IMG/VR virus record: IMGVR_UViG_3300024356_000022 | Coordinates: 1 to 33,250 of that record | Length of the DNA stretch: 33,250 nucleotides | From: a virus | Strand: one strand, 5' to 3' | Shown: positions 15,301 to 21,929 of the stretch, piece by piece | How the letters are laid out: each line of letters begins with the position of its first letter | Position numbering within the stretch: position 1 is the stretch's first letter | The notes under the pieces: model-generated | The model's input: the letters and a program-made list of their open reading frames with translations, nothing else | What the model was told of the DNA's origin: nothing | Database searches by the model: none | Position numbers and translations under genes: made by a program

Positions 15301-17137
15301 GGTAAACTACAACCAACCTATATTAGCCTATAATAACGTTATATCTAGTACGCAAAATTTAATGGAATTGCTACGCGATATTTGTGCTGCAGGTATGGCT
15401 AGTCCTACTTATGTTAATGGTAAGTGGAGTGTTGTAATAGATAGACTTAGATCACATACTATTCAACATTTTACTCCACATAACAGCTGGGGATTCGAAA
15501 GTACAAAAACATTAGTTAGAATACCAGATGCATTTAGAATAGCATTTGCAAACGAAACTAAAGCTTATCAAGCTGACGAAATCATTGTTTACAACTATGG
15601 TTACGGCGAAACAGATGGTTATATAGTTACTAGCGGCAGTTTTGTTACCGGCAGAACGTATAAGATTACTAAACTGGGAACTACTACGCAACAGCAGTGG
15701 AATACTGCGGCAGGTACTAGTGGTGTAGTTTATGTAGTAGGCGATACCTTTGTAGCAGCAGCTAGTGGCAGTGGAAATGGTCAAGCATTTACTACACAAG
15801 GTACTAGTGGCAGAGCTGTTAAAGGTGCGGAAATATTTGAACAACTAACACTACCTGGTGTAACTAATCCAGATCAAATTAGATATTTTGCAAGCTGGCA
15901 CCTAGCACAATTAAAACTGCGACCCGAAACTTACTCACTAAATAGTGATTTTGAGTACCTAGTATGTACACGCGGTGATTTAGTAAAAGTAACACACGAC
16001 GTTCCGCTCTGGGGCGTTGGATCTGCTAGAATTAAAAGTATTAGTGGAAATACTATAACGCTTACTGAAGCAGTGCTGTTGGATAGTACCAAATCTTATA
16101 GTATAACTATTAGAACTAATGCACTTACAACTACTGAAGGTTCTGGATCAGTTACTAGAGCTATTCAAAATGTAGGTACTAGTAACTATTATACTACAGT
16201 TACTACTACAACTAGTTTTACTGGTGTAGAAGCCGATAATCTAGTAATGATTGGCGAAAACAATAGTGTTAGCCAAGATCTTATAGTACTTAGTGTTGAA
16301 CCTACTTCAAACGTAAGCGCCAGATTGGTGTTAGCTGATTATAGTCCTGATATTTATACTAAAGACTTAGATAACGAATATATACACTTTAATTCTAATA
16401 TCACGCTACAAAATACAGATATAGTAAAAAATACTATTATTAAAGCACCCAAAGTAACAAATGTTTCTAGTAACACCTATTACAGCACAGAAATATCTAA
16501 TGGCAACTATGCTAATACAACCATTATTAGCTTTAGTAATCCTACGGATTTAACAGCTAATACAACGCATGTTCAGCTACAAGTAATTGAATCGAACAGT
16601 GTATTCAACGACCTAGATCCACAAAATACATATTTGGTTAATAAGGATACTGGCAGTTTAACAGTTGTTGGACTCAAAACCGGTTATACTTATAAAACTC
16701 GTGCTAGGTATTCTAATAGTACTGCTAGTGTGTTTGGTCCCTGGAGCGATGAACAGATATTTTATGTAGATGGTAAAAGTGATAATCCGTTTGCTGTTAC
16801 TGATGTGGCTATTACGTTACAAGGTACTAATATTATAGTTAAACCTATAATTACTGGTACTGAACCAGCAAACCATAAAACATATGTATTTAGACTATAT
16901 AGAACAACTAGTAGCGGTAGTGCAGATTTTTGGACAACTAGCTGGGATAGTACAAATATGCTAGAAATACAAAGTAGAACACAAGCAGTATTTAATCTAC
17001 TAAACTTGCCTAGAGATACTGGCAGAATAAGTAGTAGTGGAGTTAATTATAGAATAGCTTGCAGAGCACTAGATAACACTGATGTTTATAGTACTACTAG
17101 TGCTGTAGGTAGTATAAAGATTCAGACCTTACAGTAA
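12398..17137 (+). CDS. Tail-tip hub: fused K (NlpC/P60) + I + J protein
   Basis: 1579 residues combining three lambda tail-tip proteins. Residues 1-130 are an NlpC/P60 cysteine peptidase that would cut peptidoglycan: C23 in GVDCWGL, H87 in AHIGIYIGD, H99 in FIHS. Residues ~145-270 resemble gpI: a beta-grasp-like segment, then a long hydrophobic Ala/Gly stretch ending INAAFPIRPP. From ~285 (NPFGAIPVVLGRNRV) the gpJ hub begins, with GFGPLQ and the PEGLRAIYTKDGK strand. A ~340-residue insertion follows (~455-795), containing a PA14-like beta-sandwich (~663-780, with DGTYLLDFSADDYGQVYIDN and LGAGTHTIRV). Hub sequence resumes at YKLENIPRNTYAVRVKRI. Two fibronectin-III-like domains end the protein (~1350-1579). 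Start follows a TAATG overlap. Family assignment is firm; domain borders are approximate. Confidence 0.88.
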   Translation: MNYNKYIGLPYKENGRSTQGVDCWGLARLFYKHELGIELPSYTELYAGSYDPKVVAAIDYYKDGWEPVANPHPGDLCLFNILGEPAHIGIYIGDQRFIHSRDGLDSVIERLDNFSWKRRLLGFYRYKPTSIIATGKPHPLQWSNTVLEGVRVGTTCSEFASYIIDKYKLGKRLANKLLLTIDGVIVPQEQWNTTIINAGQNINYRVVAQGRQGLRLVLMIAVFVISQDPVIAAKVGAAVGGTAAVGSAIIQIAGTVLINAAFPIRPPEVKDPGQTIGASLFTGSQNQANPFGAIPVVLGRNRVTGVLGATPYIETLTNTNLLHLLIIWGFGPLQVDENTISVGATPLSELHSDKLLYNNTEVAYTLGGLTTETQAQADTFNSYYPSDVQQLPASPVELVNNNNDGNPWTLVTFTQPATSIDVAFNFPEGLRAIYTKDGKTDKFNVSLGIEIVPANQVQTNPNLDSTASSNIDYYNLSSSKTEQVDVPQLWVINETTSATIYQRFTACLRPNADSLTIFAGAASDTNSSNPSAAYKSYLNSTAYTQLLGTQRDFIFEPQIPSGYLRLYSFTLDSGNNISNQTDHTSGYTTLVKSGLNFSLTQSTKQDYSSGGAETLFLPAFNITVSAGSLTSTTLSSANAVTQLTVFNSRTNFANITNVTRTDDIWHNFLKQYGVWGTADISTSVSFDQQTTFTAPYDGTYLLDFSADDYGQVYIDNVTVGTSTPVVSVSKNFRSFTTKEVYLGAGTHTIRVTATSAQAVGNTGQSSAGIACVIRFVYDGVQNVLPTRGYKIITISRNYKDAFNYVYKLENIPRNTYAVRVKRITNDDPEQIADWRVASRVSLQVVSAYDSIDNPPLKPLPKRKLRNNSGTVIAEEPRNLARTAIKVQSTNKVNGTLQGVNAMVQTIAKINIASNGTYTYGATNNPASLFVHVLQHTANSYSVNDSEIDWPTIASWYNFCNANSAAEYKVNYNQPILAYNNVISSTQNLMELLRDICAAGMASPTYVNGKWSVVIDRLRSHTIQHFTPHNSWGFESTKTLVRIPDAFRIAFANETKAYQADEIIVYNYGYGETDGYIVTSGSFVTGRTYKITKLGTTTQQQWNTAAGTSGVVYVVGDTFVAAASGSGNGQAFTTQGTSGRAVKGAEIFEQLTLPGVTNPDQIRYFASWHLAQLKLRPETYSLNSDFEYLVCTRGDLVKVTHDVPLWGVGSARIKSISGNTITLTEAVLLDSTKSYSITIRTNALTTTEGSGSVTRAIQNVGTSNYYTTVTTTTSFTGVEADNLVMIGENNSVSQDLIVLSVEPTSNVSARLVLADYSPDIYTKDLDNEYIHFNSNITLQNTDIVKNTIIKAPKVTNVSSNTYYSTEISNGNYANTTIISFSNPTDLTANTTHVQLQVIESNSVFNDLDPQNTYLVNKDTGSLTVVGLKTGYTYKTRARYSNSTASVFGPWSDEQIFYVDGKSDNPFAVTDVAITLQGTNIIVKPIITGTEPANHKTYVFRLYRTTSSGSADFWTTSWDSTNMLEIQSRTQAVFNLLNLPRDTGRISSSGVNYRIACRALDNTDVYSTTSAVGSIKIQTLQ

Positions 17138-17146
17138 GGAAAGTAT

Positions 17147-20100
17147 ATGGCATTAACAATTACACCAGGTCCAAAATCTTTAGAATTATATTTTACTGTA
17201 CCCACAGGCAAGATATATATTGATGATGATACTAACAGTCCTCTATCTACTCAGGTAGAGGAATTAGTACAGCGCGATGACCTAGTTAACTTAAAAGTTT
17301 GGGCTAGTACAACTAGTGGTTTTACACCAGATGCTAGTACACTAAAATATGACGCTACTTTTCAAAGCAAGCTAACACTAACAGATTTATTAGCTAATAC
17401 AACCTATTATGTAAAGTACGCCTATATTAGTAAAATAGATCCTGATAGTTATACTATATCAGCTCAATCAAGTGCTACTACAGAAAGCGGAGTAGCACTA
17501 CTAACACTTGACCCTACTGATTGGGCTTTTATTTTTGATAATAATTTGGCTACCACAGCCAATTATCCCGCTAGTATTACGTTTACCGCAAATAAACAAA
17601 ATATAACAGGTGCAGTAACATTTACAGCTACTGCATATAATAGTAGTAATACTAGTTTAGGCAGTATTACACTAACTGGCACCGGCGATATTAGAACACT
17701 TACTGCAGCTAACTTTAATAGCTTAGGCACAACTACAGTTAGATATGTAAAAGTAGTTGCTACGCTAGGAACACTTAGTGATACTGTGACTATTTGGCGT
17801 GGTGATAATGGTAGTGATGCACTAACATTTTTATTAACTAATGAATCACATACAGTACCAGCAGATAGTAGTGGTAGTGTAACTAGTTATACTGGTGCAG
17901 TTACATATGCTGCAATATTTCGTGGCATTACTAATGAAACAAGTTTATGGACTATTACTAAAAGTGATGGGACCGGTTTAACGACCACATTAACTGGCAC
18001 AGGCACTAGTAATATAACGCTTACTGTCAACACATTAGCTAGTGGAACAGATAGTGCAATTAGCACAATTACTGCTACTAGAACAGGTTACCCTACATTA
18101 ACAAAAGACTTTTCTATTAGTAAAAGTAAGGCGGGTACTAATGGAACCAATGGTTTACCAGGAGCCACAGGTCCAACCGGCCCACAAGGTAATCCAGGCA
18201 GTGCCGGTACAACTGGACTAGAGGGTATACGTACTATAACAGCCTATAGATTACGTAGTCAAAGTGATGCACTACTAACAACAGCACCCAGCAATACTAG
18301 TGGTGCAACCGCTCCTGTAGATTATAGTCTAACAGCACCTAGTGCTACAGTTGGTCAAGTAGTTTGGTATAGTTTTGGCAGATATAATCCTAATGCTACT
18401 ACCTTAGAAAGCATACCAGCAAATACTACAATATGGAGTGTACCAATTGCTGCTAGTGTATTTCAAGATATACGCAGTGATAACTGGACTGGAGGCACAC
18501 CTAGTGGCGGTACATTTACTAGCAATACAGGATATTATTTAAACAGAACTGAAGGAAGCTTATACGCTACTAATGCATATTTACGTGGTCAATTAGTAAC
18601 AGGTGTAAGTGGTGCTCAGCGCATTGAAATAAATAAAACTGATGCTAATAAAGTAGCTATTTATAATAATTCCGATGAATTACTAGGTTATTTTGGTGGT
18701 CTTGGAACAAGCGCTTCACCATTACTAAATCTTACTCCAGTATTAGGACTTTTTAATGTTGTATATGGAGCTATAACCGTACTTCCAAATCCTGCTGGTA
18801 CAATAGGCGAATCCGCCGCTTATTTTGCTAGAACTATAGACTCAACAATTACTAGCGAACTAGGCAGTTGGACTACCAATTATGGCGTAACAGTAAAAAA
18901 AGGTGCCTATGGTTCCGTTAATTATGGATACCTAGCACAAGGATATTTAGGATACTCTGACTCATCTAGTTATAGTGCGGCCGGTAGATTTTATAATGCT
19001 CAAGGTGGTACAGAAGTTTCAATTGGTGATTCAGCCGGATATGCATTAAATATTCGTAGCGGAACTTTTAGATATGGTAGTGTAACTATTAGTGCGCCAC
19101 CTAATAATACTACAACATATTTACGTGCTGATGGTACTTGGAGTAGTGTTTCTGGTTTACCTAGTGGTGGCACAGCTACACAAGTATTAATTGGTAACGG
19201 TACTTGGACTGATAGTCCACAACTTGTAAATCCTGCTGCAAGTGGTGGTTATTATGGTATTAGTGCTGGAGTTAGTAAGAAAATCTTAGACTATGACAAT
19301 AGTGCTATGGCAACTATTGTTGGCAGAGAGATAACTAATGGTGGCTTTGTAATAACCAGTAATGCCGTTAGACCATTACAATTACGCAGCACAGCAGTAA
19401 CAGATCTAGGAACTACCAGTGGTGGCGACTACACTTTTAGAAACTTTGGTTGGGGCGGGTACCTAATACCTCCACCACCAGGCGGCACTGGCTCATTTTT
19501 ACGAAGTGATGGTACCTGGGGCACAGCCAGCGGGCCACAAGGACCTACAGGTCCAACAGGGCCGCAGGGCATAGCCGGTCCAACAGGCCCACAAGGTACG
19601 CAAGGTACGCAAGGAGTAGCAGGTCCTACAGGTCCACAAGGTACGCAAGGAGTAGCAGGTCCTACAGGTCCACAAGGTACGCAAGGTACGCAGGGCACTC
19701 AAGGTACACAGGGAGTAGCAGGTCCTACAGGTCCTACAGGTGCAACTGGTACGGTTAGTGCCGGTACACTTACTTCTAACCTTACATTTCAAAAAGATGT
19801 ACCCCAAATACTATTAAGATCAGCAGGTGCTGCAACACAGTGGTATATAGGTGCTAATATCAGTGATGGTGTAAATGACGGAATTCATATTGGTCAAGGT
19901 ACAGGCATTGGCGGAACGCTAAGAGTAAATATAGATTATTTAGGTCGTATTAAAGTTCCAGAAGTATATAATACTACAGTAACAGGTCGCGATGTTTATG
20001 TAGATAGTTCAGGTATGCTTGGTTACTTAAGTTCAACACGTGCTAGTAAGACTAACATTAGCCCATTACCTAATACTAATTGGATATATAATCTGCAGCC

Positions 20101-20344
20101 AATAACTTTTAATTTTAAAAAGAAAGATAAGCTTGGTAGATATACTAGTGATATAGAAACAGATATACAATATGGTTTAATTGCTGAGGATGTAGAGTTG
20201 GTAAATGACGAATTATGTATTTATGATATAATCGACGGTAAAAAAATTCTACAAGGTATTAGTTATTCAAAACTTATAGTTCCACTAGTAAAAGCAATTC
20301 AAGAGCTCAAATTAGAAATTGAATTGCTAAAAACACAAGTATAA
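17147..20344 (+). CDS. Central tail fibre with collagen-like spacer and S74 chaperone
   Basis: 1065 residues. Order: FN3-like domain (1-115), two Ig-like beta domains (~115-325), a short Gly-X-Y stretch (~328-360), a segment like the C-terminal region of gpJ-type fibres ([20 protein letters not shown] onward), mixed beta repeats, a longer Gly-X-Y stretch (~795-870) and a C-terminal intramolecular chaperone of the Peptidase_S74 type (~955-1065). The S74 signature is STRASKTNI with candidate Ser963/Lys968 dyad, then [12 protein letters not shown] and [17 protein letters not shown]. Family knowledge says the trimeric fibre folds, then the chaperone cuts itself off just before the Ser. Probably it is the J C-terminal fibre encoded as a separate gene. 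AGGA lies ahead of the start. Confidence 0.85.
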   Translation: MALTITPGPKSLELYFTVPTGKIYIDDDTNSPLSTQVEELVQRDDLVNLKVWASTTSGFTPDASTLKYDATFQSKLTLTDLLANTTYYVKYAYISKIDPDSYTISAQSSATTESGVALLTLDPTDWAFIFDNNLATTANYPASITFTANKQNITGAVTFTATAYNSSNTSLGSITLTGTGDIRTLTAANFNSLGTTTVRYVKVVATLGTLSDTVTIWRGDNGSDALTFLLTNESHTVPADSSGSVTSYTGAVTYAAIFRGITNETSLWTITKSDGTGLTTTLTGTGTSNITLTVNTLASGTDSAISTITATRTGYPTLTKDFSISKSKAGTNGTNGLPGATGPTGPQGNPGSAGTTGLEGIRTITAYRLRSQSDALLTTAPSNTSGATAPVDYSLTAPSATVGQVVWYSFGRYNPNATTLESIPANTTIWSVPIAASVFQDIRSDNWTGGTPSGGTFTSNTGYYLNRTEGSLYATNAYLRGQLVTGVSGAQRIEINKTDANKVAIYNNSDELLGYFGGLGTSASPLLNLTPVLGLFNVVYGAITVLPNPAGTIGESAAYFARTIDSTITSELGSWTTNYGVTVKKGAYGSVNYGYLAQGYLGYSDSSSYSAAGRFYNAQGGTEVSIGDSAGYALNIRSGTFRYGSVTISAPPNNTTTYLRADGTWSSVSGLPSGGTATQVLIGNGTWTDSPQLVNPAASGGYYGISAGVSKKILDYDNSAMATIVGREITNGGFVITSNAVRPLQLRSTAVTDLGTTSGGDYTFRNFGWGGYLIPPPPGGTGSFLRSDGTWGTASGPQGPTGPTGPQGIAGPTGPQGTQGTQGVAGPTGPQGTQGVAGPTGPQGTQGTQGTQGTQGVAGPTGPTGATGTVSAGTLTSNLTFQKDVPQILLRSAGAATQWYIGANISDGVNDGIHIGQGTGIGGTLRVNIDYLGRIKVPEVYNTTVTGRDVYVDSSGMLGYLSSTRASKTNISPLPNTNWIYNLQPITFNFKKKDKLGRYTSDIETDIQYGLIAEDVELVNDELCIYDIIDGKKILQGISYSKLIVPLVKAIQELKLEIELLKTQV
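19531..19750 (+). repeat. Collagen-like Gly-X-Y DNA repeats in the S74 fibre gene
   Basis: About 72 codons of [12 protein letters not shown] triplets. A 36-bp unit is repeated exactly in tandem at 19607-19642 and 19643-19678, with partial copies after. Such repeats can lengthen or shorten by recombination or slippage in steps of whole triplets, without loss of frame. Confidence 0.85.
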
Positions 20345-20358
20345 ATATTGGAGTTAAA

Positions 20359-20661
20359 ATGAATTGGTCAATTATTAGATTAGAGGTTAAACCAAGTTAC
20401 AATAATTTGCAAGATGTTGTAGTTTTAGTAAATTGGATGCTTACAGCATCTAACAATGGTGTTACAGAAACTATAGAAGGTATTACACTAGTTGATCCAC
20501 CAGGTGAAGTGTTTGTAGCCTATGAAAACTTAACACAAAATGAAATTTTTGATTGGGTATGGAACAAAATAAGTAAAACTGGAACAGAGGAATTATTAAC
20601 TCAAAGAATACAAGATAAAATTACACCACCAACCGTTAATAAACCACTACCGTGGAACTAA
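20359..20661 (+). CDS. Small fibre-associated protein of unknown function
   Basis: 100 residues, starting MNWSIIRLEVKPSYNNLQDVV, with a strand VVLVNWMLTA, GVTETIEGITLVDPP, and a helix with QNEIFDWVWNKIS. The pattern resembles small conserved phage proteins often found beside tail fibre genes, particularly in aquatic phages. No catalytic motif, signal peptide or membrane segment is visible. It has its own TTGGAG ribosome binding site 15 bases after the fibre stop and is the last gene before the terminator at 20791. A role as fibre accessory or assembly factor is an inference from position. Confidence 0.6.
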   Translation: MNWSIIRLEVKPSYNNLQDVVVLVNWMLTASNNGVTETIEGITLVDPPGEVFVAYENLTQNEIFDWVWNKISKTGTEELLTQRIQDKITPPTVNKPLPWN

Positions 20662-20790
20662 ACAAATAAATTATATTAGATAATTAAAAAATTTTACATA
20701 ACAAAACTACTATGACCTGGCGACTGAGCTGACTAAACCAACTTGGATACCGCAAAAGGGTCTATAAAGAACTGAAAAAGTTCACGGTAA
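20662..20790 (+). other. Non-coding stretch with possible structured RNA
   Basis: No credible ORF. The first ~45 bases are very AT-rich. From about 20710 composition changes and short complementary elements appear: TACCG (20748-20752) with CGGTA (20785-20789), enclosing hairpin GAACT/AGTTC at about 20769-20783 with loop GAAAA, and a GACC/GGTC pair further out. A perfect terminator follows at once, as for a small RNA or attenuated leader. It does not fit a tRNA (no T-loop GTTCRA, no 7-bp acceptor stem), and I recognise no known riboswitch. Confidence 0.3.
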
Positions 20791-20826
20791 TGCCCTGCTT
20801 AATATTGATTAAGCAGGGCATTTTTT
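20791..20826 (+). terminator. Strong intrinsic terminator closing the tail-tip unit
   Basis: Perfect 13-bp stem: TGCCCTGCTTAAT (20791-20803) with its exact complement at 20808-20820, 4-base loop ATTG, followed by T6 (20821-20826). It separates the tape measure/tail-tip/central fibre unit from the accessory adhesin unit. The near-symmetric A/T flanks could also allow weak termination of transcription from the right. Confidence 0.95.
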
Positions 20827-20830
20827 ATAG

Positions 20831-20859
20831 TTGACAACCTCTTGCCCTTGTGCTATAAT
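20831..20859 (+). promoter_or_regulatory. Consensus sigma70-type promoter for the adhesin cassette
   Basis: TTGACA (20831-20836), 17-base spacer, TATAAT (20854-20859), with an extended -10 TG. Bases 20845-20859 (CCCTTGTGCTATAAT) are identical to 6244-6258 at the other promoter although the rest of the spacer differs. It starts four bases after the terminator T-run, the same terminator-promoter arrangement as at 6178-6258. Confidence 0.9.
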
Positions 20860-20983
20860 ATACAAGAGTCAAAAAAGGTTTAAATATTTTTACTTGACAA
20901 TAAGCAGTGCCACTAAAACACAGTTGGCAGCCTAGCTACAACTAAACTTGTATCTTAATCACTGCTAACAAATAGGAGCTGCA
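20860..20983 (+). promoter_or_regulatory. About 115-base leader of the adhesin unit
   Basis: Untranslated leader between the promoter and the ATG at 20984. AGCAGTG (20903-20909) is complementary to CACTGCT (20960-20966) and would close a ~50-base loop ending just before the AGGAG ribosome binding site (20974-20978). This could limit access to the site, but the pairing is only 7 bp and the role is inferred. A TTGACA at 20894 lacks any -10 partner. Confidence 0.4.
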
Positions 20984-21328
20984 ATGGAAGTCGTAGAAAA
21001 TCACAGCCTGGTACAAACAATTAGCGTAGCAGCTATGGCTATAATTGCACTATCAGTAGGAGTGCAAAAATTATTAAAAGACTGGCGTAGTACTGATGCA
21101 GAAACAAGTGTAATCAAGATGATGCATGAAGAGTTGGAGCGCATGGGCCAGCATAATAGTAAGCTTACTGAAGAATTAACTAAGCTACAATTAGATATAG
21201 TTGAATTAAACAGTCAACTAACTAAACTTAGCATTGAAAATAATAAGTTGCAGGAAGAAATTGCTGCGCTTACTACGGAGTTAAATAGTTTTAAGAAACT
21301 GGCAGCTCTTAGAAAGGTAAAGGTCTAG
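20984..21328 (+). CDS. Membrane-anchored coiled-coil protein
   Basis: 114 residues. One hydrophobic segment near residues 11-29 (TISVAAMAIIALSVGVQKLL) is followed by a Lys/Arg-Asp-Trp boundary and then ~80 residues of heptad-patterned Leu/Ile/Glu/Lys helix with no Pro, ending in a basic tail. Layout: short N-terminal outside or periplasmic segment, one membrane span, long cytoplasmic or periplasmic coiled coil. Inner-membrane spanins and some holin-associated proteins look like this, but no lysis enzyme lies nearby in the window and neighbours are fibre genes. Function is unknown. AGGAG is ideally spaced before the ATG. It is the first gene of the unit from the promoter at 20831. Confidence 0.65.
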   Translation: MEVVENHSLVQTISVAAMAIIALSVGVQKLLKDWRSTDAETSVIKMMHEELERMGQHNSKLTEELTKLQLDIVELNSQLTKLSIENNKLQEEIAALTTELNSFKKLAALRKVKV

Positions 21329-21329
21329 T

Positions 21330-21929
21330 ATGGTTCCTGCAAAAGTTAATTATAAAATTTATCAGGGTACTACCTTTAAACAAGTATATCGCTGGGAAAC
21401 CGATACCAAGTATTATGCTAATGTACAGTCTATTAGTAAGAGCGGACCTTGTATAATTACTACTAGTGCCGCACACAGTATACCACCTGGATGGCGTATT
21501 AGAATTACCAATGTTGGTGGTATGAAAGAAATTAATAGTACTGGTGATGATGATTATCATTTTGTTAATAATGTTACAGCCAGCACATTAACTGTTAATA
21601 GTATTAATAGTAGTGGCTATACTAATTATACTACTGGCGGAACAGTAGAGTATTATGCTCCTTATCCGCTGCAATACTATAGTGCTGTATTACAAATTAG
21701 AGCAAATGTTAATAGTGATACAGTTATACTAGCACTAAATAGTGGAGCTGGTGGAGGCATTGTACTAGATACAAATAATAGTACAATAACAGTTACATTA
21801 ACTGCTCAACAAACAGCGCAATTTAACTTTACTACTGCCGTTTACGGCATGGAATTAACAGATACTAGTGGCAATGTAACTCCGTTTATTGCTGGCAATA
21901 TAACTGTGGTAAAGGATGTAATACGATGA
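21330..21929 (+). CDS. Tail/baseplate-associated protein with E1-FCCH-like beta domain
   Basis: 199 residues. The start, [20 protein letters not shown], is a segment common in phage structural proteins of this type. Residues ~38-110 look like the small beta domain annotated in phages as ubiquitin-activating E1 FCCH-like: [20 protein letters not shown], then GGMKEIN, and [19 protein letters not shown]. In phages this has no ubiquitin role; it occurs in tail and fibre-base proteins. The C-terminal half is another beta domain with [16 protein letters not shown] and [11 protein letters not shown]. It is one base from the previous stop and overlaps the next fibre gene by four (ATGA), so it may be the attachment base for that fibre. 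That role is an inference. Confidence 0.6.
   Translation: MVPAKVNYKIYQGTTFKQVYRWETDTKYYANVQSISKSGPCIITTSAAHSIPPGWRIRITNVGGMKEINSTGDDDYHFVNNVTASTLTVNSINSSGYTNYTTGGTVEYYAPYPLQYYSAVLQIRANVNSDTVILALNSGAGGGIVLDTNNSTITVTLTAQQTAQFNFTTAVYGMELTDTSGNVTPFIAGNITVVKDVIR

Noticed and set aside
20700-20790. tRNA gene before the terminator
   Set aside because: No 7-bp acceptor stem, no GTTCRA T-loop and no cloverleaf could be drawn.
20894-20899. Third promoter at a TTGACA in the adhesin leader
   Set aside because: No -10-like hexamer occurs 16-18 bases downstream.
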